Of a stretch of DNA of 37,011 nucleotides, positions 12,952 to 20,384 are shown in pieces. The stretch spans positions 13,853 through 50,863 of the IMG/VR virus record IMGVR_UViG_3300030389_004206. The stretch is one strand, 5' to 3'. Below the pieces are notes generated by a model. The model did no database searches. It saw nothing but the letters and a program-made list of their open reading frames with translations, and was not told the DNA's origin. The translations under genes were made by a program, and so were the position numbers. The DNA comes from a virus. Position 1 is the first letter of the stretch. The number at the start of each line of letters is the position of its first letter.

Positions 12952-13518
12952 TTATCTCCTTATCTTTATTTCGTTCAAAACATGTACCCCGAAAAGATCT
13001 AAAGGTATTTCAGCTGGGTTGCCCTTATCTAGCTGCTCTTTAAAAAAAGCTTTAAGAGTGCTTGGATGTATTGATGCATTGTCCACTGGCTGTAATCCTT
13101 GCTCTTCGATCGCATGAATGAATTCTTGCGCTTTAGAGTCTTCGCCTTTAGCAAAGCTTGCTTTTACCTCACGTTTGATTAAGTCACCAAATCCTTTGTT
13201 TCGTAACACTTTAAAAGCATCTTCTTGTAAATCCTTTTTAATATGTGCTACTACTCTTTCAGATGCAGTAACTTTTGACCCATTCGCAAGGGTTAATGAT
13301 GTAAGATTCTTTGATCGTAAAAGATCTGCGGTCTCGTCGTACAACTTTTGTAGCTTAGTATTTAAGTCTTTCTTATGTAACTCAATATTACTAATCTCAG
13401 CCATAGTTGATTCGATTTCTTGACACTTAGATCCTAAAGAGGACAAAGATCCGTCATCTAACTTACTAAGATCTTTAGAAGATTGTTCTAAAGAACTTAG
13501 CACTGATGCGTTGTTCAT
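12952..13518 (-). CDS. Conserved phage protein, helical, near the ssDNA-binding gene
   Basis: The 188-residue product has a long N-terminal coiled-coil region (about residues 25-70), a short beta section (LTSLTLANGSKVTASERVV), and a C-terminal domain with DAFKVLRNKGFGDLIKREV and SIHPSTLKAFFKEQLDKGN. I recognise this combination from early regions of many podo- and siphophages, where it lies with replication genes, but it has no assigned function. The start shares its A with the upstream stop (TAATG) and has AGGAGAACT upstream. Confidence 0.7.
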   Translation of the reverse strand: MNNASVLSSLEQSSKDLSKLDDGSLSSLGSKCQEIESTMAEISNIELHKKDLNTKLQKLYDETADLLRSKNLTSLTLANGSKVTASERVVAHIKKDLQEDAFKVLRNKGFGDLIKREVKASFAKGEDSKAQEFIHAIEEQGLQPVDNASIHPSTLKAFFKEQLDKGNPAEIPLDLFGVHVLNEIKIRR

Positions 13519-13835
13519 TAAGTTCTCCTATTCATATCTACTTCAATTGGATAATACTTCTGATGTCGTTTATCCCACTTTAATAGATTAAATTTACCCC
13601 TATTTAATTCTGAACAATGAGCACAAACAATGCCTATGAGTGAAGGATCACCAAGACAAAGAATGTAATCATCGTCAGTATACTCTTTGATTACCTTCTT
13701 AACTTTGGCAACTGCAGGTCCAGGTGATAAAACAACCTGAAAACCAGGGGGCATGACTGGGACTAACTTACCATACCTATCAGCAGATAAGATGTCCCGA
13801 CCAGGCATCTCTTGTACTATATATACTATGCTCAT
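13518..13835 (-). CDS. Conserved small phage protein, first gene of the replication operon
   Basis: The 105-residue soluble protein begins MSIVYIVQEMPGRDILSADR. It has a proline-rich stretch (VMPPGFQVVLSPGPAV), DDYILCLGDPSLIGIVCAHC and a basic end. The layout is familiar from uncharacterised proteins placed ahead of replication genes in marine podoviruses. The ATG at 13835 has GAAGGAAAT upstream and follows a good promoter at 13858-13887. A cysteine pair (CAHC) is present without a second zinc pair. Confidence 0.7.
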   Translation of the reverse strand: MSIVYIVQEMPGRDILSADRYGKLVPVMPPGFQVVLSPGPAVAKVKKVIKEYTDDDYILCLGDPSLIGIVCAHCSELNRGKFNLLKWDKRHQKYYPIEVDMNRRT

Positions 13836-13857
13836 ATTTCCTTCTTTCTCGATGCGT

Positions 13858-13887
13858 ATTATATAGTAGTTGCAATCCTAATTTCAA
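13858..13887 (-). promoter_or_regulatory. Promoter of the replication operon with TTAGGATTG spacer motif
   Basis: On the minus strand TTGAAA (13882-13887) and a perfect TATAAT (13858-13863) are 18 nt apart. TTAGGATTG directly follows the -35 box, as in the promoter at 4051-4079. It drives leftward transcription of the replication genes and overlaps the divergent promoter of the helicase cassette. Confidence 0.65.
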
Positions 13888-13897
13888 GCACTATATT
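13870..13897 (+). promoter_or_regulatory. Divergent promoter of the helicase/PP-loop cassette
   Basis: TTGCAA (13870-13875) and TATATT (13892-13897) are 16 nt apart on the plus strand, ahead of the ATG at 13912. Its -35 and spacer overlap the opposing promoter, so the two are probably mutually exclusive. Neither hexamer is perfect. Confidence 0.4.
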
Positions 13898-13911
13898 TAT
13901 TTTCAGAAAGA

Positions 13912-15354
13912 ATGAATAAAATACAGGACTATCCGTTCAAGACCGAGCCCTTTGCTCACCAGTTAGCTGCATTAGGTGCAGCTCTAGATAAAGATAATTT
14001 CGCTTGGTTTATGGAGATGGGCACAGGTAAAACACTTGTAGCTATTTATAATGCAAGTTATTTATATGACAATGGACACATAGAAAGTCTATGTGTTATA
14101 GCGCCTAAAACTGTTTACAAAAATTGGATTAGAGAACTTACGAATCACTTACCTGATCACATAATACCTGACATATTTGTCTGGGGATCTGACAACAAAG
14201 CAGAGGAAAGAAAAAAACTAGACAAAATATTTTTACCAAACGATAATTTTAAAATATTTTTAATGAATGTTGAAGCTTTCAGCACAAAGAAAGGTGTCGA
14301 CTTTGCAAAGAAATTTTTTCTTTCACATAGATCAATGGTTGCAATTGATGAGAGCACCACCATTAAAAATCCCACAGCAGCCAGAACAAAAAGTATTTTA
14401 AAACTTGCACCTCTAATTAAATATAAAAGAATCATGACAGGTTCACCCGTCACCAGGTCTCCGATAGACCTGTATTCTCAATGTGCTTTTCTTGACGAGG
14501 ACTTACTAGGCTTCAGTTCTTTCTGGGCTTTTAAAAACAGATATTGTGTTATGGTTAGAAGAAACATGCCTACGCATAATTTTAACATGGTCGTTAGATA
14601 TCAACGACTAGATGAGCTCGCTGAGAAGATAGAAAACTTTTCTTATCGTGTGCTTAAGGATGAGTGCCTTGACTTACCAGAAAAAATATATCAGGTACGT
14701 AATGTATCTATGACACCTAAACAAATGGATATGTATGTATCTATGAAACGAATGGCCATAGCGTCGCTAGAGGGAGAAAGGCTGACAGCGTTATCAGCAT
14801 TAACGCAAATATTAAGGCTACATCAAATAGTGTGCGGGCACGTAAAGCTAGATAACGGAGAAGTAAAGCCAATAGAAAATAACCGAATAAAAGAATTATT
14901 AAATATATTAAATGAGACATCAGGTAAGGTTTTAATCTGGGCAAACTATAGACATGATATTGAAAGTATTGCAAGAGAAATAGCTAAGATCCATGGTCCG
15001 AGTTCCGTCGCTACCTTTTATGGTGACACGTCTAATGAAGAAAGACAAAAGATTATTGATGAGTTTCAAAATGAGGAGGAGTTAAGATACTTCGTAGCAA
15101 ATCCAAAAACAGGGGGCTATGGTTTAACTTTAACCAGAAGTCACACTGTGATATACTACAGCAACTCTTATGACTTAGAAGTCCGGTTACAATCGGAGGA
15201 TAGAGTGCACCGCATAGGACAAACATCAAAAGTCACTTATGTTGACTTAGTAACTGAAGGCACTGTAGATGATAAGATTGTACAAAGTTTAAGAAATAAG
15301 ATTAACATAGCGACACAAGTCATGGGAGAGGAGTTAAAGCAATGGCTGATTTAA
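13912..15354 (+). CDS. SNF2-family (superfamily 2) helicase/translocase
   Basis: This 480-residue protein has an N-terminal Q-motif-like AHQ, Walker A MEMGTGKTLVAI (K40), VAIDESTTIKNPTAARTKS (motif II, DEST) and RIMTGSPVTRSPIDLYSQC (III). Its C-terminal lobe has VLIWANYRHDIESIA, TGGYGLTLTRSHTVIYYSN and the SNF2-typical EDRVHRIGQTSKVTYVD. Phage members are thought to move along or remodel DNA, perhaps in replication, recombination or displacement of bound proteins. It is the first gene of a plus-strand cassette opposite to its neighbours and overlaps the next gene by 13 nt. Confidence 0.9.
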   Translation: MNKIQDYPFKTEPFAHQLAALGAALDKDNFAWFMEMGTGKTLVAIYNASYLYDNGHIESLCVIAPKTVYKNWIRELTNHLPDHIIPDIFVWGSDNKAEERKKLDKIFLPNDNFKIFLMNVEAFSTKKGVDFAKKFFLSHRSMVAIDESTTIKNPTAARTKSILKLAPLIKYKRIMTGSPVTRSPIDLYSQCAFLDEDLLGFSSFWAFKNRYCVMVRRNMPTHNFNMVVRYQRLDELAEKIENFSYRVLKDECLDLPEKIYQVRNVSMTPKQMDMYVSMKRMAIASLEGERLTALSALTQILRLHQIVCGHVKLDNGEVKPIENNRIKELLNILNETSGKVLIWANYRHDIESIAREIAKIHGPSSVATFYGDTSNEERQKIIDEFQNEEELRYFVANPKTGGYGLTLTRSHTVIYYSNSYDLEVRLQSEDRVHRIGQTSKVTYVDLVTEGTVDDKIVQSLRNKINIATQVMGEELKQWLI

Positions 15355-16184
15355 GCGTATTATCTTTAGGAGCGGGAGTGCAATCAAGCACGCTGGCTTT
15401 TATGTATGAGTATGGTGAGGTAGGACCGATGCCTGACTTTGCTGTGTTCGCAGACACTATGGCAGAACCAAAAGAAGTTTATGACTGGTTTGATTGGATG
15501 AAGAGTAAAATAAAAAATTACCCTATTCATGTAATCAGCGCTGGTAACATTGAAACAGATTCTATTGAGGCAGCAGAGGGTTTACATACTTCAAGAACCC
15601 CACCTTTTTTTACAAAAGACCCAAAGAAACATAACATGGGTATTCTTACCAGGCAGTGCACAGGTCATTATAAAATAGAACCTATTCATAAGTTTATTAG
15701 AGAACACATGGGGTATCAGAAAGGACAACGTGTTAAAAAAGGCACCGTTGTTGATATGATCATGGGTATATCTCGTGATGAAATGTATCGTGTTAAAGAA
15801 GCTAGAAAGCCTTGGATTAGAAATGTATATCCTTTAGTGGATAGAAACATAACCAGAGCGATGTGTAAGAAATGGTTTGATGATCACGCTATGCCTAAAC
15901 CACCAAGATCAGCTTGTACTTTTTGTCCTTATAAAACATGGAAAGAGTGGAAGTATTTAAAAGATAATTCACCTGAAGAGTTTCAACACGTCATTGAATT
16001 TGAAAAAAAAATTAATGGTGGGTTTAAAGGTATGCGTGAAGGTTACACTGTATTTGTTACCAAAGAGGGTAAGCCCTTGAGTGAAATAGATATAGATAAA
16101 AAAGCAGAAGACAAACAGATTAATATGTTTGATGAACTCGGTGGCGTTGCCATTAACGATTGTGAAGGGATGTGTGGAGTATGA
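15342..16184 (+). CDS. PP-loop ATPase, PAPS-reductase-like family
   Basis: The 280-residue protein starts with VLSLGAGVQSSTLAFM (residues 6-21), a PP-loop variant that binds and adenylates through pyrophosphate loss. It continues with DFAVFADTMAEPKEV and LTRQCTGHYKIEPIHKFI, the usual middle motif of PAPS-reductase-like proteins. SACTFCPYKTWKEWKYL gives a Cys-x2-Cys pair that may hold zinc or an Fe-S cluster together with other cysteines. DndC and queuosine or thiouridine enzymes share this fold, so a nucleic-acid or nucleotide modification is possible, but the substrate is not known. It is coupled to the SNF2 helicase gene. Confidence 0.8.
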   Translation: MADLSVLSLGAGVQSSTLAFMYEYGEVGPMPDFAVFADTMAEPKEVYDWFDWMKSKIKNYPIHVISAGNIETDSIEAAEGLHTSRTPPFFTKDPKKHNMGILTRQCTGHYKIEPIHKFIREHMGYQKGQRVKKGTVVDMIMGISRDEMYRVKEARKPWIRNVYPLVDRNITRAMCKKWFDDHAMPKPPRSACTFCPYKTWKEWKYLKDNSPEEFQHVIEFEKKINGGFKGMREGYTVFVTKEGKPLSEIDIDKKAEDKQINMFDELGGVAINDCEGMCGV

Positions 16185-16396
16185 GAATAATGTACCAAAA
16201 TGGTGAGGTCTTTTTAAGTCTTACAAGAGATGAAGTTGACCACATATATGAGAACAAAGGAAAGCCTGTTGCTTTAGGAATTAGAACTTTAAAAGTTTTA
16301 CACGAGGATGTTTCAAAGGCCGTGTTACATCATTGGTCAAACGTTGAGGTATGGGATGCTATTGAAGAACACCTAGAATCTCATAAAAGTAAATAG
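16181..16396 (+). CDS. Small hypothetical protein, end of the helicase cassette
   Basis: The start at 16181 overlaps the upstream stop as ATGA; an in-frame GTG at 16172 is the alternative. The 71-residue product begins MRIMYQNGEVFLSLTRDEVD and is a small mixed alpha/beta protein with a helical end (VEVWDAIEEHLESHKSK). Its stop is two bases from the stop of the opposing lysozyme gene, so the cassette ends tail-to-tail with the structural module without a visible terminator. Function is unknown. Confidence 0.7.
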   Translation: MRIMYQNGEVFLSLTRDEVDHIYENKGKPVALGIRTLKVLHEDVSKAVLHHWSNVEVWDAIEEHLESHKSK

Positions 16397-16398
16397 CA

Positions 16399-16860
16399 TT
16401 AGTAATTAGGCCCAGAGTTAGCCACAATTTCGGCCAAGTGCTCACAGCGCTTCGGAGTCTGTGAATGCCATCTAGAATCTTTCATTTCTTCCGCTGCTGT
16501 TTTCCAATCTTTAACTCTCATTGCTTTCCACATCTTAGCAAATTTTCGAACGCCATTTGTCCCCAGCTGAAACACCATCTCAAGAATCACCTCAGATATG
16601 TGTTGAGGCAAATCATGTCCAATACATTCGTCTATAAGATGATCAGCCCCCGCAGCTGCTTTATTTAAATCAATATCAAATAATTCATTTACTTCATCCA
16701 TAGAGATCTCTACGCCTTCTGCATATCTTTCTCGTTCGTGGGGCTGAATAAGGTGGCCTATGCCGATCGTGGCTTTTCCTAAACTGTCCAAGTACATTTG
16801 TGTGCGCAGGCCTTCATGGTCCTGTACCCGTGCTCGAAGTTCGTCTGTAATTTTAATCAT
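16399..16860 (-). CDS. T4-type lysozyme (glycoside hydrolase family 24 endolysin)
   Basis: From the ATG at 16860 the protein has 153 residues, the usual size. The catalytic triad is visible: E16 in QDHEGLRTQMY, D25 in YLDSLGK and T31 in ATIGIGHL, with the same spacing as E11/D20/T26 of T4 lysozyme. It cleaves peptidoglycan to release progeny. There is no signal peptide, so a holin or another route is needed. The start overlaps the preceding 30-residue gene as ATGA; a longer reading from a TTG at 16875 is less likely. It lies directly after the internal virion proteins. Confidence 0.92.
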   Translation of the reverse strand: MIKITDELRARVQDHEGLRTQMYLDSLGKATIGIGHLIQPHERERYAEGVEISMDEVNELFDIDLNKAAAGADHLIDECIGHDLPQHISEVILEMVFQLGTNGVRKFAKMWKAMRVKDWKTAAEEMKDSRWHSQTPKRCEHLAEIVANSGPNY

Positions 16861-16949
16861 GATCCTATGCCCCAATGCTCTTGATGTTCATCAGGTTTTC
16901 CTTTCTGAGGCAGTATTTTACTAAATAACTGTTTTAATTTCAACCACAT
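16857..16949 (-). CDS. Thirty-residue peptide upstream of lysozyme
   Basis: The frame starts MWLKLKQLFSKILPQKGKP at 16949, one base beyond the stop of the preceding gene, and its TGA overlaps the lysozyme ATG (ATGA). The first half is a basic amphipathic helix, the second half hydrophilic (DEHQEHWGIGS). It has no membrane segment long enough for a classical holin. It could be a peripheral-membrane lysis accessory or only a coupling frame. Confidence 0.5.
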   Translation of the reverse strand: MWLKLKQLFSKILPQKGKPDEHQEHWGIGS

Positions 16950-16950
16950 C

Positions 16951-17607
16951 TTAACCATAAAGCTCAGGTTGATCTATTGGTAAGTTATAAAAATCGTACA
17001 TCATGTCCATTGTTCTAAGTCTATCACCCATTGGTAAGTCAGGTTTAGTTTTAACAACAGGAATAAAATTGTTAGGTAAAACATCTATAACTCCAGAGCT
17101 CAAAGGCTCTTCAGTAACACTTCCTGTAACGCTGCCCCCTGTGGTTACAACAGGTGGATCAGGGAAAAATATATCTTTAATTGTATTTACCCCACCTATT
17201 AATGCATTTGCCCCTGGAATAAATGAAATTGGACTGATGTTTTTTGTTAAACTACCTAATCCTCTCATAAAATCGCCACCAAGTTCACTAAGAGTCGGAC
17301 CATACATGTTAGCCAATCTTTCTGTTTCCGCTACTAAGCTTCGAGGTGCATCGTCAGTCATTTGAGTTAAACCTTTTACTACTCCTGTGACGTTGCCTTC
17401 TGAATCCACAATATTGACTGGCTTAGTAAATTTATTTTTAAAATCAGTTAATCTTTGTTCTTGAAAAGCTCGTTTAGCTAATCTATCAGCAGACACATCA
17501 TCTCTACCACCAAAAAAAGCATCTCTTGTATTTTCTCTAACTGCCGGACCTGAGCCCCTGTTAAAGGCCACCATACTTCTTTGTAAATCTTTAAACGACT
17601 TTGACAC
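16951..17607 (-). CDS. Probable virion-associated protein (218 aa)
   Basis: The product starts at a GTG that shares a base with the upstream stop (TAGTG). It is polar at the N-terminus (FNRGSGPAVRENTRDAFFGG), has a Gly/Ile-rich central segment (FIPGANALIGGVNTIKDIFF) that could contact a membrane, a Thr/Gly linker, and a Pro/Asp-rich end. It is the last of a chain of large internal virion-type proteins before the lysozyme gene, which suggests a role in DNA ejection or virion assembly. No family is recognised. Confidence 0.6.
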   Translation of the reverse strand: MSKSFKDLQRSMVAFNRGSGPAVRENTRDAFFGGRDDVSADRLAKRAFQEQRLTDFKNKFTKPVNIVDSEGNVTGVVKGLTQMTDDAPRSLVAETERLANMYGPTLSELGGDFMRGLGSLTKNISPISFIPGANALIGGVNTIKDIFFPDPPVVTTGGSVTGSVTEEPLSSGVIDVLPNNFIPVVKTKPDLPMGDRLRTMDMMYDFYNLPIDQPELYG

Positions 17608-20384
17608 TATGCTCTCCTCTTTAATGATGCTTGTAGTAGCTCATCTTGTGGGAATAAAACCTCAGCTCTTTGTGCTGACAAAGGTCTATCAATAATTTCA
17701 TTAATATCCGGAACTATTGGTCTGGCCACTTGAGTTTGGTCAGGAACCTTAACTTGTACTTCTGGTGATTGAGCCTCTTGTGATGTTGCAGAAACAACAG
17801 TATTAGCTACCTCAGGTATTTTGTTTTTTGTTTTATTAACCACTTCACCTACAAACTTAGCATTGTTCATGTTAACTTTATTATTAAAGAACGTTGATCC
17901 AAGATCAAACATTCTATTATTAGCCGCTCTGGACTGTATTTGATTAAAATCATTTTCCATGTCAGTAAATAATTCTTTATCTTGATCAAATAAATTTTTA
18001 AGTAGTCTTGCTACGTTTTCAACTGCCTTAGGGTCTTTTAAAAATCTACCATCTGCTGCAGCCTTTAAAGCTTCAGCGAATGGTCTAATGACGAAAGGAT
18101 TAGCAAACAATCTTGATGAATATCGAGCAGCTAACAAACCTATTAATGTTGGCACCACACCAGCAGTTACAGCACCACCTGTTGCAACTAAACCACCACC
18201 TGTTATGGATCTTAAAATAGATTTTGTACCACCAATCTGAGCTCTTCTAGCTAAGAAGGTAGACATGTTAAAATTTTTATTATTAAAAAATAAAGCAGTG
18301 GCATTTGAAAAATCTCTTAGAGTATCTACGTCTAAAGCTTTACCACCGTCACCTACTAAGTTTGCTTTCTTTAAAGCATGATTAAGTCCTTGTAACGTAG
18401 AGTTGTCTAGACTAGATACTTGATCTAAACCTAAATTCTTTTTAAATATTTCTGTGCTGAAACGAAGTGTGCCCATATCCTCCAAAGCAGCTCTTGGTCC
18501 AAATCTTTCCGCCCCTTCGGACACAAATGCATCTCTAAAAGACTTACCTACTTTAAATGCAACAGCATCTTTAAATAATTGATCGCCGCCGTCTACTTTA
18601 CTAAATATCTTTCTTATTGTTTCTACACCTTCAACTGAGTTAAACTTAAAAGCTTTTTCAAAAATATCATTAGTGAAATCACCACCTAACCTTATTTGAT
18701 CTTCAATGTAAAAATCTCCCACACCTTTAAAATTACGATTTATTGTGCCGCCGAACAATGTAACCGTTTGAGCATAATTAGTATCAGCTTCTCTTAATGT
18801 TTTCATAAAAGCATCTCTGAGATTATTAAACTCTGTGGGGTTCATACCAGCAGGCATGATTGGTTTACCTCCTGCTGTGTCTAATACCCTACTTAAGGCT
18901 AAAAAATCATCAACACCTTCTTTGTATGTTCTCTTAGTGCCTGCCTCAGTCATGTTACCTATAGCACCAGCTATTGATGATCGCAGGGCCTTAAATCTGT
19001 TATAATCTACAAATCCGTTTGCAGGAACGTTAGCTGGATTTTTGGGATCAAGTATTTCATTTAAAATCCTAAAAGCTTGCGCACTTGATTTATCAGGTGC
19101 GAGATCTTCATACGCTTGAACCTTTTTAAGAAGAGGTCTAGCAACATTTATTAATTCACGAATATCAAAAGCTTTACCCATTTGCTGACCTATGTCTGCG
19201 ACTTGATTATATTGTCTAACCACTTCTTTTATTGCTACGTCATTAGCATCTAAAAAAGCTTTTCTGACATTGACACCCATCTCAGCCAAGATCGTGGCTG
19301 GTCCACCTTGAGCTGCAATGGTTAAATCCTTAAACCCAGGTATTAGTCTTTCACCCTCTTTTGCAAATTTTTCTGCATTTTTCTTATAGGCTTTTTGAAA
19401 GGCAGGACCAAAGAAAGGTATTCTACCAAAAGTGTTAGGAAAAGAGTTAATAATGGGAATGCTTGATACCTCAGCTCTACCTGGATCCACCCCTATGTCT
19501 TTTAATCTCTGATACACTTTAGGATCTACACCAACTAATTTATTAAAACCTGCTTTAAATAAACCAAGAACAGGTCTGGCAGCCACGATGGCACCACCAA
19601 AAGCTAAGTCAAACTGAGCTTCTTTTTTTAGATATTCTTTTAATTCATCTTGAGTCGGTCGATTAATGCCTTGCTCAAAACCTATCATGTCACCAAACTC
19701 ATCAAAAGTAGGGCTATATAAAACACCTTTTTTATTAAGGTCCGTAACTAAGTTTTCATAGTTTACTAAACTAGATATTAAACCCGCGGTGCCTCCAAAA
19801 ATACTACCGATAGCTGCACCAGGTAAACCAAAAAATCTACCAAACTTTGCTCCAACTCTTGCTCCTGCAAGAGCACCACCTATGCTAGCAGCTATGTCAC
19901 TTGAAAGTTTAAAAGCAGGCAACGGATTAGGTCTGTTTGTAAAATATTTATACGTGTCATCTATATCTTTTACTCTTGCAGATTCGGGATGTAACATATC
20001 TTCAGTGTAACCAAAACGATTCATGTAGGACTGTATGTCTTGCATGATTAAATCTTCAGGCACACCCTTTTCCATGCCCACAGTTGCTACCTGATTAATT
20101 ATTTCTTTCATTTTACCAAGAGGTATTTTAGCAGTTTCAAATCGACCAGCGTCTTTTGCATATTTTTCTGCAGCTTGAGTGAACTCCATACCAAGTATGC
20201 TAACTTTTGGTAATTTTGCATCTTTAGCTAAATTAGGTTCTGTGCTAGCTTCAACTAAGTCACCTTCTGCCATGGCACGAACGTCTGCCAAAGGTATGCC
20301 AGGACTTATCTCAGGCATGTTTGTTTTTTGTTGACCTTTCATTACGGCCTCCAAAACATCAGCTAGTGTTAAATAAGTTTTCAT
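17607..20384 (-). CDS. Large internal virion / ejection-type protein (925 aa)
   Basis: This is the largest protein in the window. Around residues 160-205 lies a run of GxxxG/AxxxG-rich hydrophobic sequence (SIGGALAGARVGAKFGRFFG), and near residue 720 a second Gly/Val-rich stretch (GGGLVATGGAVTAGVVPTL). Between them are long polar helical regions. Membrane-active glycine-rich segments in a very long protein next to lysozyme are the mark of podovirus internal proteins that are ejected into the host to form a DNA conduit (the T7 gp15/gp16 role). The sequence shows no transglycosylase motif. The start overlaps the upstream stop as ATGA. Confidence 0.6.
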   Translation of the reverse strand: MKTYLTLADVLEAVMKGQQKTNMPEISPGIPLADVRAMAEGDLVEASTEPNLAKDAKLPKVSILGMEFTQAAEKYAKDAGRFETAKIPLGKMKEIINQVATVGMEKGVPEDLIMQDIQSYMNRFGYTEDMLHPESARVKDIDDTYKYFTNRPNPLPAFKLSSDIAASIGGALAGARVGAKFGRFFGLPGAAIGSIFGGTAGLISSLVNYENLVTDLNKKGVLYSPTFDEFGDMIGFEQGINRPTQDELKEYLKKEAQFDLAFGGAIVAARPVLGLFKAGFNKLVGVDPKVYQRLKDIGVDPGRAEVSSIPIINSFPNTFGRIPFFGPAFQKAYKKNAEKFAKEGERLIPGFKDLTIAAQGGPATILAEMGVNVRKAFLDANDVAIKEVVRQYNQVADIGQQMGKAFDIRELINVARPLLKKVQAYEDLAPDKSSAQAFRILNEILDPKNPANVPANGFVDYNRFKALRSSIAGAIGNMTEAGTKRTYKEGVDDFLALSRVLDTAGGKPIMPAGMNPTEFNNLRDAFMKTLREADTNYAQTVTLFGGTINRNFKGVGDFYIEDQIRLGGDFTNDIFEKAFKFNSVEGVETIRKIFSKVDGGDQLFKDAVAFKVGKSFRDAFVSEGAERFGPRAALEDMGTLRFSTEIFKKNLGLDQVSSLDNSTLQGLNHALKKANLVGDGGKALDVDTLRDFSNATALFFNNKNFNMSTFLARRAQIGGTKSILRSITGGGLVATGGAVTAGVVPTLIGLLAARYSSRLFANPFVIRPFAEALKAAADGRFLKDPKAVENVARLLKNLFDQDKELFTDMENDFNQIQSRAANNRMFDLGSTFFNNKVNMNNAKFVGEVVNKTKNKIPEVANTVVSATSQEAQSPEVQVKVPDQTQVARPIVPDINEIIDRPLSAQRAEVLFPQDELLQASLKRRA

